A stretch of DNA of 64,000 nucleotides, from contig JADNRZ010000002.1 of the NCBI GenBank assembly GCA_015501605.1, forward strand, positions 2,666,001 through 2,730,000. Reading direction: 5' to 3'. Made by a program: the position numbers and the translations under genes. Under the pieces are notes generated by a model that ran no database searches, was not told the origin of the DNA, and saw nothing but the letters and a program-made list of their open reading frames with translations. Shown here piece after piece: positions 23,473 through 35,641 of the stretch (within the stretch, counting starts at the first letter, position 1; each line of letters opens with the position of its first letter). This stretch comes from Panaeolus papilionaceus (Eukaryota > Basidiomycota > Agaricomycetes > Agaricales).

Positions 23473-25319
23473 ATGACCAGTCGTGTTCGTGCGTTTATCT
23501 GTTCAAGTCAATGATACCCACCATTTGACTTACAGCAAATATTACAGAAAAAGGTGGAACGCTTTTTAGACCAGTAGTAAAATCAAGAAATAGGACAGCA
23601 GATCGTCCAAGCGAACCTCCCCGACAGTCTTCACTTGCTGTTGAATCAGCACAAAATGACTCCACCATAACGCTCCCAACGAGCGTGGACACACTTGATA
23701 CACCATTACAGGCGACTAATATTTCTAATGTAGACGATGCGTCTCTGCCATCAAGCAATGTTATTCATCCCTTTAGCTCAAGTATCGAAACTCCTATACC
23801 TGTCTCTCCGACGATTCAGCCAGACAGTGGAAATGCTCCTGCTGTCTTCATACCCTCACAATTTCGTGGTCGACCTGTCCCGATTATCATTGGCTCTCGT
23901 ACTCTCAGTGGGCAATCCACCCAATCTAGCTCCATCAGGTGGGCTTCTGCCACTACTGACAGCGCTGGACTGCCAATTCCTGGTCCATCTTCCATTGCAC
24001 CGTCGAGCAGCACATCCAGCATATCTTCTCCAAGTCTAATTGTTGTTGGTTCTACTCGCGCACAACTTAACCCGCTCGTGATCGCTGCCTCTACCTCAAC
24101 GCAGTCCACACAACCCCCGGAACCAAACAATCAAATACCCGACGATTCAAGCAGTACAACGACAAAGACAAAAAAAGCGAATTCAAGGAAACGAAAAGCC
24201 TCAGCAGAACGGGAACCATCTGAAGAAAACGACGGAGACGGAACGCCCGAATCTTCATCCGAGAAGCCCAGAGGTAGAAGAAAACGCAAAAGCTCACCAC
24301 TGCCGTACGATCCAGATGCTGACCCAGGAGATGATATTGATCCTACGACAACTACAATGGCAGCTCTGTGTGAGGATACCGGTCAAGGCCGCGTCAGCAC
24401 GAAAGCAGCGGAAATCCTATCTAACCACGCAAACTGGAAGGCGAGAAACCGTGACAAACGTACTCGCATGAAGGCTATTATGGAGGCAAAAAAGTATGGT
24501 CGCGAAATAGAGGACGATGAATCCCCTGACGCACCAGCTCAGCAATCGACTTCAAACACGGAAGGTGCAACACCATCGTCCGGAGTTGCTGTTGTTGACG
24601 AGTCTGGCAGTGGTTTCGATTACTCTCAAGATCTGGCTACCAGCAGATATAACGTGCAAATTAGAATTGGCCCCAATGGTGAAACTATCATCGACGAAGA
24701 GTCCCTGACGGTCGACAGAAACGAGCACGACGCCACTGAAAATTACACCCACATTGAAGAATCTGATCATACCAAGTTTGTCAATTCCGGAACTTATGGG
24801 AAACGATATCGTGGTTCTAGATGGAGTGCAGAGGAAACTGAATTGTTTTACGATGTATGTTCGACAACCTGACTCGTTTGCATATATATCTCACATACAT
24901 CCAGGCTCTTGCACAGTACGGCGAAAATTATGAGCTCATTGCTTACGTCTTACCGGGTCGAGACCGTAAAGCATGCAAAAACAAGTTCAAAGCCGAGGAC
25001 AAGAAAAATCCAGCAAGAATAAACCATTGTCTGAATAACAGTGTTCCAGTTGGTACGTCGATATTTTGACATCCCAATGAGTCAATTTACTTATCCAGCT
25101 GCAGATATGAAAACCCTTTCTCGCATGACTGGCAAGGATTTCTCGGGGCCTGCTCCTGAAATCCGAGTGCCCAATCCCCCACCGCAAACCCAAGCACCTG
25201 AACCCCCTCCTGAGCCAACGACGGAACCTGGCAAACCTTCTAAAAAGAAACGAAGTAGAAGCCATGTTCTCAATGACGACGCAGTGGTGGTGGGTAGTAC
25301 CGACAATTATGATAGCTGA
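23473..25319 (+). CDS. BDP1: TFIIIB subunit Bdp1 (B'')
   Basis: Part of the RNA polymerase III initiation factor TFIIIB with TBP and Brf1. A short first exon (ATG at 23473) joins across an intron at 23489-23547 to give MTSRVQKGGTLFRPVVKSRN, the usual N-terminal motif. A long disordered Ser/Thr-rich region follows, then a basic patch (GRRKRKSS). The core has GTYGKRYRGSRWSAEETELF, spliced to DALAQYGENYELIAYVLPGR and ACKNKFKAEDKKNP. This is the SANT domain that binds TBP-DNA and Brf1. The tail is KKKRSRSHVLNDDAV. The SANT domain sits close to the C-terminus, as in fungal homologues. Identification rests on the SANT sequence and the N-terminal motif. Confidence 0.9.
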
Positions 25320-25529
25320 TGTGGACGTTCGGACAACGAAATCTACGACTCACTTTTCACCATCATGCCACCTGATCATGACTCAGTATTTATTGAAAAT
25401 TCTCCAGCTACATACCTACCCTGTCACAAATACAACAATAAATAAATTGAATCCGTAGTTCGTTTTTAAAAAACCAAAACCGAGTCTCTAACTCTCCACT
25501 TACATCTCCACTCAAAAGTTGGCCGTTTA

Positions 25530-26994
25530 ATGGGCCACGACAACTATTGCTTGGTGAGTGATACAGTCGTCTTATTTCTTCGCACCTTTTAATCTTAAAT
25601 TTCTGTAGTTGACGGGCGGTACTCATCTGGAAAGCGGCCAAGTTGTACGTCTGAACATTTGGCGCGTGGCTAACACTTACGGTGTCAATAGGTTCGAGAG
25701 TCGATTCTATGGCATCTGAATGAGGCAATCAACGATCAAATGGCTGAATGCGGGGAGTTGACGGGTGCCAGATCTGAGGATGAAGAGCTGCAGATGCTCC
25801 CCCTTCAGCTATCCGGAGAATTGATGAAGGGCTTGTGTTACTCTGAATATGATGTAGAAGGATCTCGTCTCTTGGTGTTGCTCAGTTTTTACGAGGAGGA
25901 CGAGGAGGGCTATGAAGTGGTAGACCACTTTGGGGTCAATAACTTTCCAGGTAATTTCTAAGCCCCTGGCCTATTTTTCAATATGCCCACAATCATTATG
26001 ATCGATGCAGACAGCACGCCGGAGAACATAATGCCCGTCTTCAACGTTGTACCAGGAGATATGCCAGACCTCGGTGACTTCGTCGACAAAGATGATCCCG
26101 AAGTTAGATACACAATGTCACCAATTTCTTCGACAATTAGCGTAACGCATGCCTCCTACATAATTGCGCAGGAAGCTTCCCCAAGGTTGGAGCCGCATAT
26201 CCTGCATGCAGTCTTACGGAAGAGGAGGTTAGCCCTGGATTATGGAGGCTTGAGGGCTATACAGGATCAGTATGTGGACTGGTCGGCGATATATAGCCTG
26301 GAACGAGAGCCCAGTGGCAGAGAAGAGTTTTGGTATAACCTACTCGTCAGAGGCGATAAAACTGACGAGCAGAGACTGTATGATGCCTGGAAAGGACCTG
26401 GGATGATGTGGATGATGGTTCGACCAGACAGGCAAGTCAATAGAGGTGTCCAGAAAAATGACCAAGAATACTGACAGCCGTACAACCTCTTTTTTTATCA
26501 GGTTCCCGGTTGCAGAAACTCTTGAAGAAATTCAAGAAAAGAATGCTAACAAGCCCCATCAAATAGTCTCCTTACCACCCGAGCTCATCCTCATGATTTT
26601 CGAGTTCCTCCATCCAAAAGACCTACGTGCTCTTTTGAGCACATCCAAATCCATGCGTTCTGCACTGCGTAAATTCACTGATCGCTACGTCTTTGACCGC
26701 ATGTCGCAGGACGAGCCATGGTACTTGCCAGCTGGTCCATTTGACTTTCAAGGAGGGTCTCAAGAAGTAGACTGGTGGAATGAACAATGGGCCAAGAAAG
26801 GGCATATCACAGAAGATTCCGAGTCGGGTGGCCACCATGCTGACTTGGACGTTGAAATCCCCTGGTTGAATTATCGTCATGCATGCAGCCACAGCATGAG
26901 TATGTGGAACAGGATAAGAATATGGAGGGTGATTAAACAGGTTGAAGCTGTGGCACTTCAGGAGAATCTCATATCAGAGGACAACGATGAATGA
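25530..26994 (+). CDS. F-box domain protein
   Basis: Probable substrate adaptor of an SCF ubiquitin ligase. Spliced exons give MGHDNYCLLTGG, then LESGQVVRESILWHLNEAIN, then an acidic middle (LLVLLSFYEEDEEGYEVVDH), and FPDSTPENIMPVFNVVPGDM across an intron. The F-box is IVSLPPELILMIFEFLHPKD, followed by RALLSTSKSMRSALRK. The C-terminal part is rich in Trp and His (QEVDWWNEQWAKKG). The N-terminus, with two Cys or Gly-rich residues, resembles a layout common in basidiomycete F-box proteins. One intron, 26432-26501, uses a GC donor (AG|GCAAGT); the GT alternatives break the frame. The target is unknown. Confidence 0.85.
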
Positions 26995-27475
26995 GCTGAT
27001 GCGTCATTCCGCCACTCACCAAAGGTGAAAAAAAAAATACACAGAAAAAAATGTCAAGGTTTCATATTGATCTAAATCCGATTTGTGCTATGTAAAAATG
27101 ACAAATAAATTTGAAAATAGAACAAGAAATCAAACTAGTCAGGTCGACAAACAAAACACAAAGTGGTGCTGATTGGCACCAAAAATAAGATAAAATACAA
27201 TTCCGAGTTATGCGTTGCAGTAAAGGTAGATTCGAAGATAGGGGAAGACTGTGACGAAACAGGATGCAGGGCGGTAGGTGATTGTGGATGGTATCGATGA
27301 TGCTAAGGAGGATGAGGCAAAAACAAAGACGAAATATAAGTGACAAATCTGCCACAATGGCACTGAAGGTGGTATAAATATTGCAGTGCGGCAACTGGTC
27401 ATTGTGTGTGCGAAGGTCGTGTTATGGTGGATACTGTCCAAAGAGTAGTGTATGCTGAACCAAAGACGAGTCAAG
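26995..27475. other. Convergent intergenic region
   Basis: About 480 bp between convergent genes. A-rich runs (gaaaaaaaaaatacac near 27027) suit 3' UTR and poly(A) signals. Short open frames occur but none is supported. Confidence 0.4.
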
Positions 27476-29826
27476 CTACAGGGCGTCGGGTGTGCTTTGA
27501 TTTTCCGGAGGTGGGTCCGAGGTGAGCAGAGAGGTTTCCCTTGGTCGACTGATCAGAGTCCGGAGAGGCGTTCGAAGCCAACTATCACCCCTGTCTGATT
27601 CGTATCTCTCCGACTCGGACAACTCTTCGTCCTCCAAAAGAGCAAGGGCTGTTTCCAAATACCACATATTCTTTTTAATAAAGTGGACAACCACAGTACC
27701 GCCTACTCTCTTGCTCTCATATCGAGCTTTCCGACCTTCTCGGTGAGTCCAGGCATACTCTGGTGTCATGGGACTACCTAAAAACAGAACAAATGTCAAT
27801 GAGGTCCTGCGGAAGGATAATTTTAAACGTGATCCATCCATACCTTCACGAAGCATTGACATGTCACTGCCTTCAACGAGTGCCTCGACGCTGTGGACAG
27901 TGGAAAGATCAGGAAGCGGGGGGGTGTATCGTACGCCAAAAGTTGAAACGCTCGAGTGCGCCCAAGAAGCGGGTGTGCCGGCGTGCCCGACCGCAGATGT
28001 CGGAACTGCGCCGGGTATCATTGAAGACATTTTTTCTACTTCTTCCTTCATCGCTTGCTTGACCCTTGTAACTTCAGATGGGAAAAGATACCCATGTGAG
28101 TAACTAGAGCGGGATGTCAGTTAGTGAAAGACACGCAAGGGAAGGAAATCTCGGGAATAAGCTAATATAATCACTTACACGGTCCCTGAGCGTGGATGGT
28201 CATAAATCCAACACCGTTCACTAGTCCACCGTACTTCTGAGGCTCTTGGGTGTATGCGCATCCATTTTGCGGTCTGCTTATCTTCTGCCCCACGCGTCAT
28301 GGTTTTAACGGTTGGATCCCTGGACAACCATTCCACCAAATTCCAGCTGAGAGCATAAAGTTCGCCAGCCATGAATGTATGTAATCGGTTAGTGACGAGG
28401 AAGCCCCAGTAGATCATAGGATCCTGAATGGATGGTGCCACCATGGGAAGTGAAGATTTAGGTTGTGAGAACGAGGAGTCCTGAGAGGTGATGGTGGTGG
28501 TAGTGGTGGTGGAGCGGCTTGAATCACTCTTTGTTCCTGGGGAAGTAGAAGACTTGGTTGCATGAAGCTCTGCTCGCAGCCTGGCTTCAAGTTCGGCGAG
28601 CATGATAAAGGAGTCATCGTCAACTTTGACTACAAAATCAGGCCTAACCCATGCTTTTGAACGTCCGGAGTTGATGTCAGACCATGCAATGAAGGGATCA
28701 TGAGTCGCCAAAGAAGGCGGAGATGATGTTGCGTTGGAATAGGAGAATGTAGGAGGAGGCACGGTGGAAACTTTGTAGACAGGTGGAACCCATGCGTTGA
28801 TCGCAGCCCAGGAGAAGAAGGTGTAACTCTTGCCGCCATTCATGTTTTCGGGAATGGGTAAAATGATAATATCGTTGTACACTGTAGAAAGGGGGGATAT
28901 TAAGTTGGTTAGAACATGATTTAAGAACACAGAAATAGATATTACGAACTTTCCATCTCGAGCTTTATCCTTCGTTCCCAGTCTTTCCGTGGCTGGCCAA
29001 CGACAAATCGAACGATTGTACGAGACGTGCCGATGCCGTCATCCCCGCGACCTGCACCATCTCTACTTCTGGGATGACTTGCCCATGTTGTCCTGACTAG
29101 CATGCGCCTCTCAAAGGCGGAATCTATGGAGAATACGCCTACGAGTACTCCTGCAGGTGGAAGAGAGTCGAGGTTGTCTGGGGGGAATGAGGGGGTTATG
29201 TTGGGATCTGAGTAGTTTGGATAAATGCTCGGAGAGTTTGGGGGCATTGGACGGTCAAATGGAGGAGCCAAATGAGGAACAGAACAGTATGCGCGCCATG
29301 GTAGAGGGTCCTTGTCGGGATTAAGAACGTAGATAAGCAGCAGAGTTAACGAAATAGCGAAGACTGAGAATAATATGAGAGTCAAGACCTATCCAAATGT
29401 AATGATGAGCGGTGAATGATAAATAAATTATAAAAGACTTACGATAGTTATAGGTTGAGCAGGAAAGAAGGGATGACTGACGATACGTCGTAACCACAAC
29501 TTGCAAAAGCGAGTGATTCTCCAAGTTCGTCTCCGTCTCCTTGATGATGATGAACTGCGGGATGACCACCATCTTGGACGGTCTCTTGGAGGTCTCCATT
29601 CACGATGATCTAACAGAGGCGAAGAAGGTTCTGTATCTGAGTCTGACGAATTTGTTGTTGGATAGAATTGGGGTAATGGTGAATTCGAACGTGAAGGTGT
29701 TGTTGAATTCGATGGTCTCGGTGGAAACAAAAACAGAGAATTCGAGGTTGGAAAATCTGCTCTTGTTGGTGTATGTTCATCGTCTGAACTTTCATAATTA
29801 TCTTCTTCTTGACGAGGATTGTCCAT
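27476..29826 (-). CDS. Type II membrane galactosyltransferase-like glycosyltransferase
   Basis: Golgi-type glycosyltransferase resembling the GT31 galactosyltransferase fold. A long Ser-rich cytosolic tail (MDNPRQEEDNYESSDDEHTP) with an Arg cluster precedes one membrane anchor, LILFSVFAISLTLLLIYVLN. The lumenal catalytic part has GVFSIDSAFERRMLVRTTWA (typical start of the domain), IVRFVVGQP, and the DxD metal site in DFVVKVDDDSFIMLAELEAR. IYWGFLVTNRLHTFMAGELY follows. A Thr/Ser-rich insert near the DxD is unusual. The far C-terminus (KKNMWYLETALALLEDEEL) is less typical. The donor and acceptor sugars are not determinable. Introns separate the anchor, the catalytic block and the C-terminal exons. 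Confidence 0.85.
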
Positions 29827-29980
29827 TTTAAAAGAAAAGAAAAAGAAAAGAAAAAAAAGTAATAAGAAAGTAGAAAGCAAGAAAGAAAGGGAATAATTAT
29901 TTTACACAGTATTTGTTGAACCCTGTGGGACTTGACTTCCACTTATATTTACTCTAGATACTAGTACACCAAGACAAGCG

Positions 29981-31342
29981 CTAATATAATCCTCCTGAAT
30001 AAACACTCTTCCAACTTTCCCTTTCTTTCAATCCATCCCAGAATCCTTCAATTTTACTTTTCTTTGAATTGCCTTCAATACTGTATCCATTTCCAATGTA
30101 CTCTTCAATTTTCTTCACAGCCGTCTTCCCATCATCACTATTCGTAGCTCCAACAAGACTTGCGACACAACTCAGCCACCCGGCTATATGGAGGTCAGCA
30201 ACTGAAATTTGATCCCCTGTAATCCCAATAATTCAGCCATGCAATATTTTGAATATATAACATAGAGAAAACATACCCAAAGCAAATGGTCCAGTAATTT
30301 CCTTGTTCAATTGCCCCAACACAGCCCCCAATTGTGCCTCCCAAACTTGTTTAGCCAAGGCGACAAATCGCTCTCTAGTCGCCTTTGCAGTTGCGCCCAG
30401 CTGATCTTGCGTCTTGTCCGCTTCTTGATACACCTCCACCAAAAACGTCGTCTGTTGCAACTTCTCCTTCCACAGCGCCTTAACTTTCTCGGAAACTTTG
30501 ATCGATCCATTATCTGCTCGTACAAGATATCCCTTCAACACCTCCTGTCGCTCCTGACACATTCCCAAGTATTGCTTAGCAAGCTTCTGCAACTGCGCCT
30601 CATCGCGTCCATTCATGAATCGAAGAGTATTGGGATCAGCAGCATCTGTGTGGATGACATCCTCGATGATCATCCTACAGACGTTCGAGCCAGCAATTGT
30701 AGCGGGTGTCAAAGCAGGCGCAGGAGCTTGCGACGTCGTGTGTGTTCGGGATAAAGGTGATCGGGATTTGTCCAAAAACTCCACGACGGCCTTTACATCT
30801 TCTGCTTAAGAATCCTGGACGACAACAACAGAAACTGCTGAAACACACCTTGGTTCCGATCACCGCCTTGTACCTGCTTTCATTGTCTGCGGTCAGTGAA
30901 TTCTCGTAGGGAACAACCAATGTTGGGACAGTCGCTGATCGCTCCAAACGTTAGCCGATAGGGGCTCGTGAGTAACTTGGTACAATCGTACCTTTGGGGT
31001 TGATCCTCAAAAAGGTGGGGTCAAAATTCTCTCCCTTTCCTGTCGAGCCAAACGGTATGTTATCACCAATTTAAGAATCATGGTGTTTAAAGCTCTTACC
31101 GATATCTACGACGCGATATTCGAGTTCATCCTTGCCGTAACCTTTCTCGGCGCTAAATCGTCTATCAGTTCGTCTTCTTCATATTAATCAAGTACTTTGG
31201 ACTCGCATTGTCAGCAGCACTAGATATGATAGTTAGATAGATGATCGCGAGATGCTATTGTCAAGAAATAATTTCACAAACCTACAGCAGACCAAACGGA
31301 AATGGGAGAATAATACAAAACGGCTTTGGGAATGGCAGACAT
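29981..31342 (-). CDS. Glutathione S-transferase-like protein
   Basis: Soluble GST-fold protein. The start MSAIPKAVLYYSPISVWSAV is a thioredoxin-like first strand and helix with Ser where a catalytic residue is expected. VVLLTIAEKGYGKDELEYRV and FLRINPKATVPTLVVPYE (with cis-Pro) follow, completing the N-terminal domain. The C-terminal helical domain includes IKVSEKVKALWKEKLQQTTF, FALGDQISVADLHIAGWLS and the end DGLKERESWKSVYSGGLY. Stop TAG is at 29981. The intron at 31153-31206 needs a GC donor (AT|GCGAGT): only it yields the smooth LLTIAEKGYG junction. The divergent region to the SGT1-type gene holds a TGACGTC element at 31419-31425, compatible with bZIP control, which is inference. Confidence 0.82.
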
Positions 31343-31695
31343 GATTGTAAACGGGAAATCGTGTGGCTGACTGAGAAGCCCTGGATTAAATACTCATTCT
31401 GTTCTCCACATCAGATGATGACGTCGAATCGGGCTTGAAGAGTATTTGCATATCTTTGGCGTGAGTCCATAATCTTATCTTTTACAATTCTAATAAAATG
31501 TTTTTAAACATCTCAATAAATATCTATTAGGAGTATCCAAGCTTAAGGAGACTGACTTGTCCACGTGACAAAACTCCTATTGATGATCGAATGTACTGGA
31601 ATAAAAGTCGCAAACCGTACTCATATAGACTCATACAACACATAAAAAGGCTTTCTTGTTCATCAACCATCACCATCCTTGCTTGACTTGTAATA
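31343..31695. promoter_or_regulatory. Divergent promoter, GST-like / SGT1-type
   Basis: 353 bp between divergent start codons. It includes TGACGTC at 31419-31425 (CRE-like half-palindrome) and A/T-rich stretches at 31485-31530. Regulation by a bZIP factor is only a possibility. Confidence 0.4.
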
Positions 31696-32509
31696 ATGGC
31701 CACCACTCTAAGGTATAAACGACTTTTGTACATATCTGATATCCATGATGTTAACTCGTTTCGTTTAACAGGCACGAGTTCTACGAGACTGACGAAAAGG
31801 TGACTCTATCGATTTTCGACAAAGGCGCCGATCCTTCCCAAGTTTCTATTAACTTCGAAGACAGAAAGGTATGACACATGTCCTCGAATCTCGTTTTCGC
31901 GATTAAATGGAGTTCATCTTGACTTTTCTTCATATCTCAGTTTACCTACACCCACGGAGACAAGTCTCTTGTTCTTGAGCCACTTAAAGGCCAGATCAAC
32001 CCCGATGCGAGTGATTTCACTGTTGGCAAAGTCAAAGTTGAAGTTCGATTCGTAAAGCGCGCTATGGGTCGCTGGGGCTCTCTTGTAGGTGACAGTCCAG
32101 ATCGTGAGTCTTCGGTGCTTTTATTTTCAGAGTCATGTTTTGCTCACTTCTTTGTATCGGTGAAACAGCTCTAGCCAATGCAGGATACGTCGCGCCTGTC
32201 CCAGCAGAAACAGCTGAAACAGCTGCTGCCCGCAAGAAGCGCAAGGACTGGGGAGCTATCACTGAGAACATTCTTACCAGCGAGAAGGAAAAGTCAACCG
32301 AAGAAGATCCCAATGTCGGGGGAGACGCCGCTCTGAATGGTTTCTTCCAAAAGATCTTCGCGGATGCCGACGAGGACACCAAACGTGCCATGATGAAGAG
32401 TTACCAAGAGAGCGGCGGAACCACCCTCAGCACCAACTGGGATGAAGTGAAGAAATCAAAGGTCGAAGTCAAGCCCCCTACTGGAGCTGAGTGGAAGAAG
32501 TGGAACTAA
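31696..32509 (+). CDS. SGT1: SGT1-type co-chaperone (CS and SGS domains, no TPR)
   Basis: Hsp90/SCF-associated co-chaperone. The CS (p23-like) domain starts almost at residue 1: MATTLRHEFYETDEKVTLSI, then VSINFEDRKFTYTHGDKSLV and VEVRFVKRAMGRWGSLVGD. After a linker with KKRKDWGAITENIL comes the SGS domain: ALNGFFQKIFADADEDTKRA, MMKSYQESGGTTLSTNWDEV and the end PTGAEWKKWN. The product is about 210 residues. Yeast and plant Sgt1 carry an N-terminal TPR domain that is absent here; the first exon codes only for MATTLR, so it is not simply missed upstream in this exon. At least three introns. Its client in this fungus is unknown. Confidence 0.9.
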
Positions 32510-32803
32510 GCAAAGTATTCGTCCTCGTCACCTTTTCCTATCGATCATCTGTTTCCTGGGCCCAATTTTGTTGCAATGTTTTTTCTGTGAACGCATTTTC
32601 ATTAGTTATTTTTCTGCTTGTCGATTTGTCGCATATTCCTTCATATCCAGTGTTGTACACCTAGTCCTCGCGTCGTTGTTTCAAAAATCCAGTCTTATTG
32701 AGATCAATCATTCGTGTTGAGATCCAATCCAAGTTTTTTATTGTTTAGGACACAGGTTGATCATGATAGCATAAACGAATGCGGGTTCCTTCAAGTCTAT
32801 CTG

Positions 32804-33479
32804 ATGTCTCGTCTTACCATCATCGTTGCAGCCACTAAAGCTAATGGTATCGGCGTCAACGCGCGTCTTCCATGGCGTCTCCCTAAGGAGATGAAGTATT
32901 TCGCCCAGGTCACGTCTCATGCCCCCGAAGGCCAACAAAATGCGGTCATCATGGGACGAAACACTTGGGAAAGCATCCCCCAGAAGTTCAGGCCTCTGCC
33001 CAAGCGCACCAATATCGTGATCAGTAGAAACACAAATTACGCCTTGTAATTATGTCTTCCCTCGCGTTCTCAGTTTCAAAATATGAAGTCTTAAGTCGCT
33101 TTGCAGGGGTATAACAGAAGGCGCTGTGCTCGAACACAATCTTCAATCGGCGCTCTCTCTTCTCGAGCCTTCGGCCTCTAGCAACTTGTATCGTGGATTC
33201 ATCATTGGCGGTGCAACACTATACAACGAATCACTCAACCTTGCCCTATCGACTGCCACGCCCAGCGTTGACCGAATCCTGCTGACTCGCATCTTGCAGC
33301 CCGACTTCCAAGAATGTGACGCCTTCATGCCCGACTTTCTGCAAAGTAACAGCAGCGAAAGCGAATGGAAGAGGTCATCACACGAGGAGCTTAGTAGCTG
33401 GGTTGGATTCGAGGTGCCTGCAGGAGAACAGGAAGAAAACGGCGTCAAGTATGAGTTCCAGATGTGGGTGAGAGAATGA
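32804..33479 (+). CDS. DFR1: Dihydrofolate reductase
   Basis: Reduces dihydrofolate to tetrahydrofolate with NADPH. The N-terminus [20 protein letters not shown] leads to [15 protein letters not shown] (Trp/Pro loop near the substrate), [13 protein letters not shown] (NADPH pyrophosphate region), and [10 protein letters not shown]. An intron at 33046-33106 joins ALGITEGA in frame. [14 protein letters not shown] is the second nucleotide motif. The C-terminus [21 protein letters not shown] is normal. About 205 residues, the size of fungal DHFR. The next gene is convergent, only 59 bp away. Confidence 0.95.
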
Positions 33480-33538
33480 GCAGGAGTCGTCGTATGTTGA
33501 GTGATATGCAAGTTGGATTAGGTGGCTGGTGGTTTGAA

Positions 33539-33982
33539 TTACATGTATAGGAATAATAAAAAATGAAGAGCGTCCCCCGCTGTGCCCCTTCTCTGAAAAA
33601 TAATAAAGCCGTAGAGAGAAGTGCAGTACAGAAGACGTAAGAAGGATATTCCATGCAAGAGTGGGGAATTTAGCCTTGTCGCTGTTTCGGAGGAGTCAGG
33701 GTGTGAACTATGGGGGGAGAACGATGTTGGACCGCGTACCTGCTTATGCTTTGGGTTCTTTGAGCAGACGACATACACCCTTCCTTTCCTTCTGACGACA
33801 CTACATCCATCACACATGACTTTAACGGAGGCGCGAACTTTCATGCCCCTTGCGAGTGCTGGTATTGAGCTTAGAGTAGGTGATACGTGGTGGTGGTGAT
33901 GACCATGGTGGATATGTGGTACTGATGCTACCCGAAGACGCGCAACTAGAGGTCGGCTCGATGATAAAAGTGCGCGGAGCAT
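33539..33982 (-). CDS. RTC6: Mitochondrial ribosomal protein bL36m
   Basis: Large-subunit mitoribosome protein. [18 protein letters not shown] is a presequence, followed by a His-rich patch. The conserved core [20 protein letters not shown] and [16 protein letters not shown] contains the Cys pair and the last-strand Cys/His that bind zinc. An intron of 147 nt (33593-33739) is the best fit. It adds [17 protein letters not shown], a short hydrophobic C-terminal extension not usual in the family (the family normally ends near KQRQG). The ATG is at 33982; the codon in frame upstream is TTG. If the intron were retained the protein would stop elsewhere, so the C-terminus is less certain than the core. 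Confidence 0.85.
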   Translation of the reverse strand: MLRALLSSSRPLVARLRVASVPHIHHGHHHHHVSPTLSSIPALARGMKVRASVKVMCDGCSVVRRKGRVYVVCSKNPKHKQVRGPTSFSPHSSHPDSSETATRLNSPLLHGISFLRLLYCTSLYGFIIFQRRGTAGDALHFLLFLYM

Positions 33983-34622
33983 GGTCAATGGTGTCTGTAG
34001 AGTTGAAACTAGTTACTAAAAAACTTTGGACGGGGACCCCTTGGTCTTGTAGTCACGTGATAGGTCGTTCCAGCATCGGACTCATGTGTGGAGATTTAGA
34101 ATGGCCTTCTCAACAGTCAAGTTCACCTCTTCGGCGCAGAATAATTTAAAGTATAACAAATGAGATGCGTTTGAATTTATCATTAAAGTTTTTGAATCTA
34201 ATTAACAACAGTATAGTAAAATCTATTGGTGGAAGCAGCCAGTGGTCGAACTAACATCATTACGAACGAAGTAGTTCTTGAGCTGGCGCTTCATGTTTCG
34301 CAAAAAATATCATTTGGTGTAGGTAGAAAGAGAAAAGATGGCAAGTAAGGGGAGAAGAAGAAAAGTTCGCAGTTTGTAGAAACAAAAGCCACTATGCTAC
34401 ACGGTTAGAAAATAAAAATGGTCATAGGTATCAGTGAAAAAGGAAAGGGAAATGGCTTAGATGCAATGAAAGAGAAGTGATCTATGTAGGCGTATGAGAT
34501 GAATGCAAGATGAATAGATGCCGGTAAATGAGAAATCAGGGGTTCAGCCCTTCGACACCGAAGCGCTGATGGATGATGGCAGCGACGACAGTCAGGGGCG
34601 CAGAGCTAGGTAAGCACCCACT
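33983..34622. other. Intergenic region, 640 bp
   Basis: Contains the 5' side of bL36m and the 3' flank of the next minus-strand gene. A-rich stretches (gaaaataaaaatgg near 34408) fit a 3' UTR. No gene is supported. Confidence 0.4.
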
Positions 34623-35641
34623 CTAGTATTTCTTGTGTCTAATATCATCGATCTCCTGGAGCTCTTCGTCTATGTGCTGCTTGAGATCCTCAATTCTGTC
34701 TTGACTCTTTCCCTCTCTGTGTTATGCGTCAGCGAAACGGAAGTTAATAAACGGGCAAGGCTTACTCAGAGTTCAGAATAGAGAGGTAGAGTGTCCATGC
34801 AACACCGCAGACCTGCGAGAAGGGTACACGATAGGGAAGGGGCATATAACGGAAATTAACAAACTGGTGGGTATACTAGTGTCAGTCGTGTGCCGAATTG
34901 ATTCGTTCCGTATCACACTCACCTGGGCTGGAGGCCAGACCTTCCAGTTAGCTAGTAGGGCAGTCGGATAGAGATCCTTGAACCTATCCCGTATCTGAGC
35001 GGGGCTACGGTGCTCCATAATACCCATCGAGCCAAGGAACAGGCCAAGCTATACAGATGAACGGAATTAGTTTTCACACAGGCATCTCAAGGGGGGAAAT
35101 CATACGCCGATAGGTGCCCTGTGCAAAAAATAAGTCATGACGGTCTGACAAGTAACATTCTATATTTACGTACATGATCAACTGGTCTGCTGCAACGCGT
35201 TTTGTCAACGCTTTCATGGAGACTTTGCTATTTGCAGTGGAACCTAGTGATCGCAATGGAAAGCGTCGCTCTAGGAAGGCGTTCCATCTTCCCATAATAG
35301 GACCTAGAGGACAGAAAGTTATTAATATGGAGGTGATGGAAGCATGCAGGAACTCGATAACGCACTAATCATAAGTCCAAAGCAGAAGAACCTAACTGTT
35401 CGCTGGAAGTCGTAACGTTTGGCAAAGTCTTGGTCCTTGTTCTTGTTAACCTATATGATGATGGCTGGGTGTGAACGATAAGCTCACTGGATAGAAAAGT
35501 AGGGATACATACGACATTCTGAGATACTTGGGCAACTGCGTCTCCGAGTGCGTTAAGACATCCACCAGTAACTGACAAGGTCAAGTGCGGATGTGCATCG
35601 AAAGAATGCTGGTAAGCGCGTGCTAAAGTGAGTGCAGCCAT
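34623..35641 (-). CDS. Mpv17/PMP22 family membrane protein
   Basis: Four-helix protein of mitochondrial inner or peroxisomal membrane. MAALTLARAYQHSFDAHPHL leads to TLSVTGGCLNALGDAVAQVS, the first conserved helix with GDxxAQ. After splicing: FLERRFPLRSLGS, ALTKRVAADQLIMAPIGL, then a short run (LFLGSMGIMEHRSPAQI) and the hallmark FKDLYPTALLANWKVWPPAQ. FVNFRYMPLPYRVPFSQVCG and VAWTLYLSILNS complete the last helices. A charged C-terminal tail ends DDIRHKKY (TAG at 34623-34625). The W-K-x-W-P-x-x-Q motif is diagnostic. Several introns. Substrate unknown; mitochondrial Sym1-like versus peroxisomal cannot be told from sequence. Confidence 0.9.

Noticed and set aside
33983..33988. Earlier in-frame codon for bL36m
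   Set aside because: It is TTG; the first ATG is at 33982.
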